Assembly (NCBI RefSeq): GCF_932526225.1 | Contig: NC_064036.1 | Coordinates: 5,649,519-5,713,518, forward strand | Reading direction: 5' to 3' | Length of the DNA: 64,000 nt | Source of the DNA: Nematostella vectensis | Taxonomy: Eukaryota > Cnidaria > Anthozoa > Actiniaria > Edwardsiidae | Part shown: in pieces, positions 48,150 to 60,329 of the stretch | Position numbering within the stretch: the stretch's first letter is position 1 | How the letters are laid out: each line of letters opens with the position of its first letter | Notes under the pieces: generated by a model | Databases searched by the model: none | Told to the model about the DNA's origin: nothing | Seen by the model: only the letters and a program-made list of their open reading frames with translations | Made by a program: the position numbers and the translations under genes

Positions 48150-50092
48150 AATAGTTGGGGTGGACCAAGTTCTACGGAGAAATCTCCAAGGGGTTGCTAA
48201 GGGGGGTGGGCATCGAAAAAATAGGTGGGGTGGACCAAGTTCTACGGAGAAATCTCCAAGGGGTTGCTAAGGGGGATGGGCATCGAAAAAATAGGTGGGG
48301 TGGACCAAGTTCTACGGAGAAATCTCCATAGGGTTGCTAAGGAGGGTGGGCATCGAAAAAATAGGTGGGGTGGACCAAGTTCTACGGAGAAATCTCCAAG
48401 GGGTTGCTAAGGGAGGTGGACATCGAAAAAATAGGTGGGGTGGACCAAGTTCTACGGAGAAATCTCCAAGGGGTTGCTAAGGGAGGTGGACATCGAAAAA
48501 ATAGTTGGGGTGGACCAAGTTCTACGGAGAAATCTCCAAGGGGTTGCTAAGGGGGGTGGGCATCGAAAAAATAGTTGGGGTGGACCAAGTTCTACGGAGA
48601 AATCTCCATAGGGTTGCTAAGGAGGGTGGGCATCGAAAAAATAGGTGGGGTGGACCAAGTTCTATGGAGAAATCTCCAAGGGGTTGCTAAGGGGGGTGGG
48701 CATCGAAAAAATAGGTGGGGTGGACCACGTTCTACGGAGAAATCTGCAAGGGGTTGCTAAGGGGGGTGGGCATCGAAAAAATAGGTGGGGTGGACCAAGT
48801 TCTACGGAGAAATCTCCGAGGGGTTGCTAAGGGGGGTGGGCATCGAAAAAATAGATGGGGTGGACCAAGTTCTACGGAGAAATCTCCAATGGGTTGCTAA
48901 GGGGGGTGGGCATCGAAAAAATAGGTGGGGTGGACCAAGTTCTACGGAGAAATCTGCAAGGGGTTGCTAAGGGGGGTGGGCTCCGAAAAAATAGGTGGGG
49001 TGGACCAAGTTCTACGGAGAAATCTCCAAGGGGTTGCTAAGGGGGGTGGGTATCGAAAAAATAGGTGGGGTGGACCACGTTCTACGGAGAAATCTGCAAG
49101 GGGTTGCTAAGGGGGGTGGGCATCGAAAAAATAGGTGGGGTGGACCAAGTCTACGAAGAAATCTCCAAGGGGGGGGGGGGGCATCGAAAAAATAGGTGGG
49201 GTGGACCAAGTTCTACGGAAAAATCTCCATAGGGTTGCTAAGGGGGGTGGGCATCGAAAAAATAGTTGGGGTGGACCAAGTTCTACGGAAAAATCTCCAT
49301 AGGGTTGCTAAGGGGGGTGGGCATCGAAAAAATAGGTGGGGTGGACCAAGTCTACGAAGAAATCTCCAAGGGGGGGGGCATCGAAAAAATAGGTGGGGTG
49401 GACCAAGTTCTACGGAGAAATCTCCATAGGGCTGCTAAGGGGGGTGGGCATCGAAAAAATAGTTGGGGTGGACCAAGTTCTACGGAGAAATCTCCAAGGG
49501 GTTGCTAAGGGGGGTGGGCATCGAAAAAAATAGGTGGGCTGGACCAAGTTCTACGGAGAAATCTCCAAGGGGTTGCTAAGGGGGGTGGGCATCAAAAAAA
49601 TAGGTGGGGTGGACCAAGTTCTACGGAGAAATCTCCAAGGGGTTGCTAAGGGGGGTGGGCATCGAAAAAATAGTTGGGGTGGACCAAGTTCTACGGAGAA
49701 ATCTCCAAGGGGTTGCTAAGGGGGGTGGGCATCGAAATAATAGGTGGGGTGGACCAAGTTCTACGGAGAAATCTCCAAGGGGTTGCTAAGGGGGGTGGGC
49801 ATCGAAAAAATAGGTGGGGTGGACCAAGTTCTACGGAGAAATCTCCAAGGGGATGCTAAGGGGGGTGGGCATCGAAAAAATAGGTGGGGTGGACCAAGTT
49901 CTACGGAGAAATCTCCAAGGGGTTGCTAAGGGGGGTGGGCATCGAAAAAATAGTTGGGGTGGACCAAGTTCTACGGAGAAATCTCCAAGGGGTTGCTAAG
50001 GGGGGTGGGCATCGAAAAAATAGGTGGGGTGGACCAAGTTCTACGGAGAAATCTCCAATGGGTTGCTAAGGGGGGTGGGCATCGAAAAAACT
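48150..50092 (+). repeat. 70-bp satellite, about 28 tandem copies
   Basis: Unit: TGGGGTGGACCAAGTTCTAC, GGAGAAATCTCCAAGGGGTT, GCTAAGGGGGGTGGGCATCG, AAAAAATAGG. Copies are mostly over 90 percent alike. Variants (TTGGGG for GTGGGG, CCATAGG for CCAAGG) recur at intervals, suggesting block amplification. Two copies near 49146-49190 and 49352-49380 are shortened and lose the GTTGCTAA part. The serial 61-residue open frames over the array come from the repeat itself (70 is 1 mod 3) and are not genes. Confidence 0.97.
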
Positions 50093-51467
50093 TTTTTACA
50101 CTGTAGAGGGCTCTGAAACTTTAACGAGTCCTGATTCAAAGTCTTCCCCATCAAAACACTCCCTTTGTGGACCAAGCATCCTAAAATCGAGGTAAATTCC
50201 TTTTTTAAAATGAAATGCTTTGAAACATTGGCATATCAATAAATCAATCATACTAAAACATGGCAAAAACAAGTATTTTGTGTATATCCCTTGTTTTGGT
50301 TTAAATCGCAGAGTCGGCGGCTTAATATCCCGTCACAGTCAACGTCCTTCCAAGGCTAATCGTCCAAAACCACGTGTGCTAACCCACTGAACCCACGTGT
50401 CCGAACTCACTGATGGCGAAAGCGAGCACCAAAATATTGAATAAGACACCAATAGTAATACAACATTTTTTTGAATCTCTATTCAAAAATAATACATGAA
50501 TACAATCTTACTTTATGTAACTCCAAGGCAAATGAATACAGCGTTTTACTATTTTTAAGACAAAGACGAAAGAATAACTAGCTAGGAAATAGGACCACTT
50601 GAGTCTAACGTCAAAAGAAAACTTATTGACATAAAAATAAATGCGATCCCATAAACGAACAAGAATAGGCAAACCGTTGGAGTGACAAATGTAATCTCAT
50701 TAAAATATAATCTATAAGGTTACCGCAAATCCGCGAATAACCATGTCTGGGTTATGAATAAACTACATACACGGCGCACACAAAGTAAATAGGGGTTTAA
50801 GCTCTGTTACACAAAAATCGTTCAAATCTACTAAAAATGTCTTCAAATAAACACGTTTACTGTAAATCGGCGTTTTTTCTTCTTTTTTTCTTCTTTTTTG
50901 TCAAGACAAGCACTGAGCATCTGGGAAAAGCGCAACCTCGTTCACAGGGTCTGTGGTCTAGCTAAGACGCCATACTGAAATTTACCCACAAGACCCTGGG
51001 GACGAGGTTTGGAAAGCGTGGTGGCCGCGAGAAGGCCGCGCGTGCCTGGGGAGATAAAGGGCAAGAAAAGGGGTAGCCTGCTAGCCCGCTTTCCAGAGTT
51101 CTCGGAGTTTCGGGGAATCCCAAAACTCCGGAGAGCCGGCTAGCAGGCTAAGAAATGGGTATTCCTTTTCTCTTGATATGACGCGCGACCACTTGACGTC
51201 ATTTACGTACCTACTTTATACTTGCTACGCAGCCTTAGCCCCCACCTTCCTTCAGATCTACTGCATCTCTAAAAATCAGTGTGTGTTATTTACATCTAAT
51301 CGTGTTATCACGTCAAAACCACGAGCCTGTACCAGTTGGAGGTACGTTGTGGTAAAGCCTGGTTCTTGAATTCCTTGCCAAGTGAGAGAGTCCCCTCCCA
51401 GTAAGGTTTGGCTCTGTTGCGGGCACGCGCCTCGCGTATATCTTACAAGATAGTCTCGGGTCTGTGT
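50093..51467. other. Intergenic, 3' flank of aquaglyceroporin gene
   Basis: No gene supported. Includes a fold-back element at 51074-51150; the 3' UTR of the minus-strand aquaporin must lie here. Confidence 0.5.
51074..51150. mobile_element. Fold-back element, TAGCCTGCTAGCC ends
   Basis: A 77-bp hairpin: TAGCCTGCTAGCCCGCTTTC pairs with the inverse of the right arm GAAAGC/GAGAGCCGGCTAGCAGGCTA with few mismatches; arms extend to about 32 bp each. Outer bases resemble the element at 4298-4365. Confidence 0.75.
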
Positions 51468-54400
51468 CTACAAGACAGTCAAATTCTCGTCGCTTGACTG
51501 GGCGCTGTTTTCCGCGTGGTTTACTGATGCAACAGGCGCTGACGAGTAATTGCCAGTACTGTTAGCATTCTGTTGACAGGGCGCCCCGTTACTCTTGGTC
51601 TGGTTTGTTTCCTTGTCGAATGCCGGGTTCTGGTGTCCATCGACGTTATTCATCTCCATTGCCTGTGATTCAACTTTGACTGAGTGTAGCGTATCATCCC
51701 CATTCACGTGATGCATCTCAATGAGGACAATGTACAATACCGCGCCCGCGATACCACCCAGCAGGCATCCCACAATTGGGACCCAGGCCCAATAGTTGCA
51801 GACTCTGTCAAACAAAAGTTAACATGAAAGTAACGAAGCGGAACAGGGTTGCTCTTGAAGCTTCTTATTGCTATACAAACAACACAAATACCTTTTCATC
51901 TAGACAAATAGACACGACGGTTAACTGTACCATTAAGCTACAACAGCGGCTCGTAAGAAGGGGCAATCATCTGTATCATATTATAGTGTCACGGCGTTTT
52001 GATTGACCAGGCTCTTTTTAGACACCCGGATTAGCCATCTAAGGGACGGACCATAAGAAAACTGAAGGGGGGGGGGGGGGGGGGAGATGGGAAGGTTTCC
52101 GTCGTGCTTGTTTTTTTTTATCTTGTCTCCAAGACGTTTATTTATTTGGGCTTCAGGGCTTTTTTTACAGGCTTTTGATCGTGCAAACGCTGTCTACTAG
52201 GGGAAAAATAATCCATTTGTAGATTACTATATAACGATCCGCTATCATGGTCACGTGGTCGCCTGATACTTACGTAAACACCTCCCAGCCCCAGCCCGCA
52301 AGGGCGGTGAAGAGTCTCGGTCCCAGATCCCTAGCCGGGTTGATGGCATATCCGCAATTGAATCCGAACGTCGCCCCAATCACGAAGACTACCAAGCCGA
52401 TAAGGACCGGGATCACGCCCTTGTCCACGTGTGTGTTACGCTTATCCGTAATGGCGAACACGCACCCAACCAACATGGCTGTGCCGAAAAACTGCAACAC
52501 ACATCCAGAGATATGTTACGAGCCGTTTACTTGTTGTAACAAATCCTCCACGGTATGTCACGATAAGTCAACATGATCCACAAAAATGCAGGTTTCAAGC
52601 ATTTTTCTGGTCTACAAACCCGTGGTCCTAGAAAGCAGGTTAGCGCCAACCTAAGGATAAATACGGCTATCTTGACATTTAATTGGATAAAATAGGGCAT
52701 TTATCCCTGGGTTAGCGTTAACCTGCTTTCTAGGAACCGGCCCCCGGTTCATACAGATCCGCGTTTGGCGCGAGCATTTTACCTGGTCCCCAAAGCCTCC
52801 CGCAGTGGTAAGGAAGTTTTGTGGATAGGTCGCGAAGATACCGGCCGTCCCATTTACTCCAATAATGTGTCGAACTCCGCCGTCAAATGCATTAAGCGCG
52901 TCTGCAACAAACAGAGGATAAGTGACTTTTGTTTTCTTTGTCATGACGCACCCCCCCCACAACGGCCAAAGGTCCACTTTCGGTTCTCAAAAGACGTGCT
53001 ATTATTTGTAGACAAAACTCACTCTGGTATGTAGCCAGATCCCCTGGAGATACTGCAATGGCACGGTCAGATTTTTATCAGAGAACGCCCTCGACCCCCC
53101 CCCCCCCCCCCCCAAGAAAAATCTTGGGTACGGGCCTGCTATAATCCTCTTCATCCTTATCCTAATAATAACCACCACCGTATAAATCTATTACTCAAGA
53201 AATTTCGAAAGTGCCGGGATTGGGGGTTCTTCAAGTGTCGATTACGGATTGGCATAAATAAAAACAAGCAAACAAACATTTCCATTCAAGCACTGCATTT
53301 TCTGTGTGCAGATTCCGTGGAGGTTGGTCTAGTGTGATGGTCCTGAGAAAATTACTTCCGTGTGGAAGCATGGATCTGGGAGGTTTTTCGATTAATAATT
53401 ATCGATTATTAATTCTTCAAAGCAAGAATGCCTGTGAGACTTCGAAGAACCACTATTAGAGGCAGAATCCATCCTCAATGTCTGTACTTGGCCGTAAAAC
53501 ACAAAGGACGTTACATTAATATATTAATGATTTCTCTTATATCCATTATTTGACAGCAAAGGGTATCTTACATAGCGTTCCTGATAAGACCCAATACAAT
53601 GGGAATTCAGAGCAATTCAACCTACTGCAATTCTGAAAAAGGTTGGTCCTATTTTATTTCCTTTCCTTCAATTATTTCAACAGCACATACCGTAATAGAC
53701 GCCATAAACGCACGCAGCTCCCACAAACGCCCCTGTCAGCTGTGCCGCCCAGAAAAACGCCACCCTCCGCCATTGAAAGCGCCGTGTGACTGCTAACGCT
53801 AACGTGACAGCTGGGTTCATATGGGCGCCTACAATGGAAAGAAAAAAATACTAGTACTATATACAAAAAGTCCCTAGATATAATTAGATATCCAGCGAAT
53901 TTGTGTCGCTTTAAAACATTGAGGGGAGAAACAAAAGCACATGGTTATGTAAGGGTAAGGCACTCTTGGCACAGAAACATGTTTATATGTTTTTCTTTTT
54001 CTTATTTTCCTTGAAGGGGGTGGGGAGGGGGGGGGTGGCCCCTGTCCACCGAATTGGACCCCAATATCATTGTTTTCTTTTGTAAACTACGAAACGTTTG
54101 GGGAAGCCAGGCTCCCAGCCAAAGTGGAGGATGCAAGGCCTAACCCCCCTCCCCCCTCCCCCCCGCCTTCCCAAACCCAGACTCCCTCTCCCATGTACAA
54201 GACCCTGGCATGGTTGAAGTGGTCGTAACAGGAACCGGGATTGCGGAATTGTAGCTTCACCAAGTTAGAGAATGGGCTGTATACATACCGGATATACCTC
54301 CAGCCCAATAGCAGCCCATAGTAACGCCGACTCCCCACGAGAAGTTGATTGAGAAAAACGTGCCATGGCTTTGGCGACTGAGAACGGCCTGAGCTACAGA

Positions 54401-54956
54401 TCCGCACCCAAAGATCTATAGAATAATACACAGTAAAAGAACAAGTTCTATAAAAAAAGACAAAGTGTGGCCAATACTGGAACACAGAAGAAGCCGCTTA
54501 AACGCCGCAGGCGTGGGGTAGACGAGCACAAAATAAAACGCGGATTTGATGGGTCACGTTCCATTCATAGCGATAATACAAGTGTCTAGTAAATAATAAA
54601 CCAATAACGACCGAATTTCCTTTTACATCTGTCTCATCTCGTTTGCGTGTTTGTCCAGAAAATACTTTAGTACCCGGCTAACTATCTGTATTTGGCACTA
54701 CCTTAGCTAGATCTGTTAGGTCTTCTGGCATGCGCGCCCCAAAGACATGACCCACGTTTCTTCTAATACCTCTAGTATGTTTAGCGCTAAGCAGGGCTAG
54801 ACTCAAAATAGATAGGTAACAAAATCTTCGAGTCGGGAAAGCAGATGTGCTTGTTATTAATAGTGGATTTGTACTTACGATAAGAATAAATGTTGCGATG
54901 AATTCTGCCATACACTCACGTACGAGCGGCGAGGCGCGTAAACGATTAGTTGCCAT
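51468..54956 (-). CDS. AQP3-like: Aquaglyceroporin (AQP3/7/9/10 group)
   Basis: Six exons (minus): 54956-54879, 54415-54289, 53828-53691, 52901-52783, 52491-52274, 51804-51468; 338 residues, all phases consistent. Starts [15 protein letters not shown] then EFIATFILI (helix 1). The first pore box is GAHMNPAVT (exon 3) and the second [15 protein letters not shown] (exon 5). The Asp after NPAR marks a glycerol-conducting pore. Also seen are [11 protein letters not shown], typical of AQP3, and six hydrophobic segments. The C-terminal tail after the last helix (about 80 residues, Asn/Gln/Ser/Glu-rich) is longer than in human AQP3 and has no recognised motif. Role: plasma-membrane channel for water, glycerol and small solutes. 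A possible 5' UTR exon boundary (TTATCGCAG) lies about 18 bases upstream of the ATG. Confidence 0.95.
52626..52735. mobile_element. Long-arm fold-back element in aquaporin intron 4
   Basis: The left arm TCCTAGAAAGCAGGTTAGCG through GGATAAATA pairs with the right arm TTTATCCC...GTTAACCTGCTTTCTAGGA; arms are about 40 bp, total 110 bp. Non-coding hairpin MITE. Confidence 0.8.
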
Positions 54957-57929
54957 CCTAATTCGTCTTCCTCCTGCGATAATAAATATTTGTATTGTTG
55001 CACAAGCTGTCAAGATTCATAGAAATACTATAAGACCATTATCAAAACAGTAATAAATCCTACTAGATCTCAGTCAATTGATAAAGGTTTTTAGGTAAGC
55101 GGTGATAAATTTATTAACATTGTTACCGCAATGAAAGGAGACAAAACCTGAACATCACAAACGATTGCCCTCTTCGTAGTTACACTACAAATGAGGCGTC
55201 AGGTAGTGTTTATCTAGAGAAAAAATAAATCGATTTAATTCCTACACAGAGGGAGAGGGCTTACGAAACAGCCCAAACATCAGAAACTTAAACGAGGTGA
55301 TAGATTTGGTGTTTATTTAGAAAAGACGTTTACAAGTGCGAGTAGGATTGCTACTAGATTTAATCGTCGCACAGTAAAAAGTTGTATAGAACAAGTGATA
55401 CGGTGAAATACCCCTTTTACCAACTACCCAGCAGTAGAGAAAGAAAGTCGCACGCTCATTTATTAAATAGAAACACATATATTTTAAGAGAGTTTATAGC
55501 ACAAATGCTAGGACACCATGTCATCGTGATATAAAACATCTGTTTTAAACATTGTCCGTTGCTATTGAGCTTTTTTCATGAAGTAATTAAGTCTCGCGTT
55601 CGAGATAAAATCATGATATTATGATCATTATTAGGGGATTAGATAGTACTCGTGGAAACAGCTTTTGCTGTAACACATACAGGATAACTTCAAGTGATAT
55701 GACGTTATCAAACAAAAATGATTTTGGAAATGTGCTCAGTTTTAATCTAGCGAAACGCGAACAAAAGATGCCTATTCCCTACAAAAGAGAATTCGAAAAT
55801 GCGAGAAATTTGTACAGGACCCGCTCTAATACCTTTAGTCTCCGGTTTTTGCCTCGTTCCCTCATTTACTCGCGTCTGTTTACACTGCATTGGAGTGTTG
55901 AGTGTAACTGTGCAACCGCGCGCCTCACGGAGGGACCGTTTCGCGAGAGCAGATAATTGACTTATTTGTTAACGATTAAAAAGATTAAATTTCACATAGC
56001 TAGGGCGAACAGGGTTGCACGGAACTGTATTCGCAACGAATAAATCCTCCCAATCGCGTAGCATATCCTGAGTAGCTAAGTTTTTGTAGAAGTGAAATCA
56101 TGGGAAGACGGGTTCTACGGAAAAGAAACTCAAAGCAAACTCAGAAGCTTGACGATAAGCGTCCACTCTGCTGTAACAGCTCTAACAAATGTAGAGTAAA
56201 TAACGCCTCTATCCTAGGCATATTCCCTCGGTAACATATCGCTTTCTAGTCTTCTTTAAAGTCGCGTAGGTCAAATAGTATAAGAGCTCAAAATAAGCCT
56301 CACATTTGTCTGTCTGCACTTAGCAGATCAGCCTTTATGAAAATTCACCCCGGGTCCATCACTTCATGTGATTCGCGGTTCTTTTTTCCAAGATGCACCC
56401 TCTCTGCGTACTCACCGCTTTCCGACGTCTGATCCCGAGTTTTAACTTGCTCAACTGAGTCGCGCACTTTTTTGTTGCCAACAAGCAAAGTAGAGCTCCG
56501 ATTGTGCGAGGGGCGTCTCTTGTTTAGTCGAAACCCGAGTCCTTTGTGTTACGAATTGATAGCTGGCTTATGTTTTGTACTAGTGATAGGCTTTGGTTAA
56601 TGATATACAATGGAAACTTTAAAGCGCACGAAAGATATTTTCCAGACGACTTCAGACAATGAGAGAATAAAGTCAATTTGTGCGGGTTGATTTATAGTGG
56701 TTGCTACGAAGTAATTTGATTTCACTGATTGTTATCTCTGTTCTACTAGTCTTGGCTGGTTTGCTCTCAGGTGTATGTGACAGAGGTCAGCTTCTGCTGA
56801 TAGTATATAAATGAGTGTTTGGACATGTTTTAACCTTGTCAGATACTTCTGTCAAGATGACTTGACATGGAATAATATTAAGAAAAAGTTAATGATAAAA
56901 AAGGGGAAAAGAAGGGGGGGGGGGAATGAAAAAAAATATATGAATGGTTTTCAAATGGCATAACCCTTACGAAAGTCATTATAAGTGCTTGTCGCAAACA
57001 AAACTAAAATTGGCTGCTTCATTTGACGATGCATCTCCTTAGTTTGAGCATCGAGGTTTTTTTTCCCCGTAAGCAAAGCTGTGCTAAGTGTTGAAACCAT
57101 TAGTAAGTGACCAGGTAAATGTGAGATTATTTAGGTTAACTTCCGCCTTTCTCTAAAAGCGTGCTCTTGATTAATTCGTGGCCCAAGGGAAACTCGTGAC
57201 AAATCGTGTATAGGATGTGAGTACACAATGACTGCAGGCTTTGTAATACGGGATAGCCCTGATATTGATTAAAACCTTTGTTCAATATGTAGAGGGGTTA
57301 ATTTGCCTGACATCCATCAGCATACACTTCAATAGACAGGTTATGAGTTCGTGAGCGTGGAATTCGCAATTTGTGATTGTAAAAACAATACTGGCACGTC
57401 CAGTTTATTTCTTTCCGGTTTTCTGTGATTGAGTGTCATGACCGTGATGTTGTAATGCGGATAGGGCAGATATCTAGAAACAGCAGTATTGCACTGTGTA
57501 GACTACTACAAGGGCGGTAGGAACAGAGTTTGTTAGGCTAAATTCTGATAATAAACCACGAAATCCCCTATTATTTGGTTGAAATGTGCTTGTTTGCGAC
57601 GCGCTCTCCGAGAACACCCGGTCAAATTACGTTTCGTAATCCGCAGCTACTACCCCGTGGCGCGCGAACGGTCCCCGACGACGACGCGCTAGCCGAAACG
57701 TGCCCGACTATTTTTCTTGCAGTCCGATATCATCCTATGTTTCTCGTTGAATTCAACTAATATCTATTCCAAAACAAGTTATCTTTGTTGGAAAAACGCT
57801 TTCTTTTGAATAACCGTAAATGAGCTAATAAATGCTGGGGGCGTGTATTAAATTTCGATGCCTCCGAGCGGGGGGGGGGGGGGGGGGGGGGGGGGTGCAG
57901 ATTACTTTATTGGTACCGTGTAAACGTGT
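54957..57929. other. Intergenic, 5' flank of aquaglyceroporin; no gene supported
   Basis: Contains a TATA-like GTATATAAATGAG near 56800 with no coding exon found after it, the dispersed repeat at 57718-57815 and a long poly-G run at about 57870-57893. Confidence 0.45.
57718..57815 (+). repeat. Second copy of the dispersed repeat at 39378-39482
   Basis: CAGTCCGATATCATCCTATG, TTGAATTCAACTAATATCTA and CCAAAACAAGTTATCTTTG match the ACP6-intron copy. Confidence 0.7.
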
Positions 57930-59570
57930 AAAGAATTTTACATAAGTGTGAGTCCAATAAATTTAAAATTATAAGCCATTCAAATTCTCAAAAATATATA
58001 TTTATACAGACAAAAGAACATAGAGAAGATACAACCTTATTTTATCATATTTGCCCTTAGTAAGAATCATTCGTATACTAATTTTGCAGCCATCCCTGCT
58101 ATATTAGCTCTAGGGTTTATTATTAGACTAAAAATTCTATTTTCCGTAGGGTTCGTGAATTGTGTTTTTTGGAGGAATTTTTTTCTTAAGTCTTTGTATG
58201 TTTCGCATTTTTATACAAATTGGAACTCATCTTCTATATCTTTTTTACATGTCGGACAAATTCTTTCTTCAGCCTTTGTCTTTTAGGGTCTTGTGTGCCT
58301 ACCTTTTTCAATTTGCAAATTATGGTTACTTATTCTTAAAGAGCAATCCTGTGCTCCATAGACGGGATAGCTACCAGGTAGGTTTATAGCTCATACAGTC
58401 TAAAAGTTCTCAGTTTATTGCGTTCATTACTATTTTCCCTGTTGTCATTAAAGATCTCACCGAGCCAATTCTGATATGTAATGTCTTTTAACCTTAAGTA
58501 AATATTGTTTAAAAAGCTTTCTATATTTACTAAATTCATTTTGTGAAACCCAGGCATACCCAAATCCAACGCTGAATATTTTTTTCTTTTACCTTGTTAA
58601 CCCAATATAAAGATTTGATATTATTAACACACTCTATATAAACTGTTTTTGAAAGAGCCTGGTTATCCTTAGTCAATAAACGTGTCCAGTATTTTATACT
58701 TCTGTACGTTGAGTCAATTTGGATAGGATATCTACCTAGTTCACCTTGGCATGCATTATTGACCGAGGTCTTGCTGGTTCCGAGTAGCATTTTGCAGAAC
58801 TTGAAATGAACACGCTCTAGTGGGTCTGCATCGCTCGCATCATTTTTGTTATCTGCGCCCCATATTTCACTGCCGTAAAGCAGAATTGGTTTAATAAGCG
58901 CATCACAGAGTTTCAAGGATAGATTAATATCTGACCTAAAGTGAGCACCTAGATCCCTCCTTGAATAGGGCTTTTAGCACAGTCTTTTTTTGTTCCTGCT
59001 TCGCCAAGTTAAAATTCCCAATAGGACTAAAAATGAGTCCGAGATACTTATACATCTTAGTATTTTCCAATTGTCTCCCATCCAAGAAAAACTTATAATT
59101 ATTAATTACCTTGCCGCTATTGTTGAATATTATCACCTTTGATTTTGTGGTGTTGACTTTGAGCCTGTTTTCGTTAGAGTAATCTTGAAGGCATTTTAGT
59201 AGTTCCTGCAGACCATCACTAGTTGGCGAAATCAAAACTAAGTCATCCGCATATAACATTCAGTTAATTTTGGTATTACTTATTACATGTCCAGCCCCTG
59301 AGTTTGCCAAAATTTCAGGCAAATCACTAAGAAAAAGATTAAAGAGTGTCGGACTCATCATTCAACCTTGCTTGACTCCGACAGAACAACTGAAACGCTC
59401 TGTGATTGTGTCTCTAAGTTTAACAGAGGCATTGTCATTACTGTACATAGACCGGAACACTTCATAGAATTTTCCAGATATTCCGGCTTGTTGTACTTTA
59501 GCCAATAATTTATCTCTTGGGATGCTATCGAAAGCTTTTTGAAAGTCCACAAAACATGTAAAAAGCTTTT
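57930..59570 (-). pseudogene. Non-LTR retrotransposon fragment, RT second half to C-terminus
   Basis: On the minus strand the pieces read in order: FTCFVDFQKAFDSIPRDKLL (59560 area), SVGVKQG, LYADDLVLISP (59258-59230, the catalytic YADD box), YKYLGLIFSP, then LIKPILLYGSEIWG and a C-terminal Cys/His-containing tail. Broken by frameshifts and in-frame stops, including TGA directly after VGVKQG and directly before the MLYADD block. Endonuclease and first half of RT are missing on this side. Clade not assigned; CR1/L2-like is a guess. Confidence 0.85.
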
Positions 59571-59579
59571 TTTTTTCTT

Positions 59580-60320
59580 GGTTTACTCTTAAAGCGTTCC
59601 CTTTTAGCGTTTTCCTTTGAGCGTTCCCTTTTGAGCGTTCCACTTGAGCGTTAACTTTTGAGCGTTCCCTTTTGAGCATTCCATTTTTAGGGTTCCCCTT
59701 CTGGCTTTCCATTTTAACCAAAAAAAATGGAACGCTCAAAAGGGAACACTCGAAGGGAACGCTCAAAAGGGAACACTCGAAGGGAACGCTCAAAAGGGAA
59801 CGCTCAAAAGGGAATGCTCAAAAGGGAACGCTCAAAGGAAACGCTCAAAAGCGAACGCTCCAAGGAAACGCTCAAAAGGGAATGCTCAAAAGGGAACGCT
59901 CAAAAGCGAACGCTCAAAAGGGAACGCTCAAAAGGGAATGCTCAAAAGGGAACGCTCAAAAGGTAACGCTCAAAAGGGAACGCTCAAAAGGGAACGCTCA
60001 AAAGGGAACGCTCAAAAGGGAATGCTCAAAAGGGAATGCTCAAAAGGGAACGCTCAAAAGGGAACGCTCAAAAGGGAACGCTCAAAAGGGAACGCTCAAA
60101 GGAAACGCTCAAAAGGGAACGCTCAAAAGGGAACGCTCAAAGGAAACGCTCAAAAGGGAACGCTCAAAAGGGAATGCTCAAAAGGGAACGCTCAAAAGGG
60201 AACGCTCAAAGCGAACGCTCCAAGGAAACGCTCAAAGCGAACGCTCAAAGGAAACGCCCAAAGGAAACGCTCAAAAGCGAACGCTCAAAAGGGAACGCTC
60301 AAATGGAACGCTCAAAGCAG
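59580..60320 (+). repeat. Inverted minisatellite, 13-14 bp unit GGGAACGCTCAAAA
   Basis: Left of about 59715 the units read TTTTGAGCGTTCCC (inverted, roughly 8 copies with drift). Right of 59727 they read GGGAACGCTCAAAA for about 42 copies, with GGAAACGCTCAAA and GCGAACGCTC variants. The turning point TTCCATTTTAACCAAAAAAAATGGAA is itself nearly symmetric. Lys/Arg/Ser/Gln-rich open frames over it are artefacts. Confidence 0.95.
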
Positions 60321-60329
60321 GCACAATTT

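Noticed and set aside
48225-50069. Serial open frames of about 61 residues along the 70-bp satellite
   Set aside because: They are the same frame shifting through a repeat of 1 mod 3 length and all stop at the same point; no gene structure.
56790-56880. TATA box and start region of a plus-strand gene
   Set aside because: GTATATAAATGAG is suggestive but no coding exon could be found downstream.
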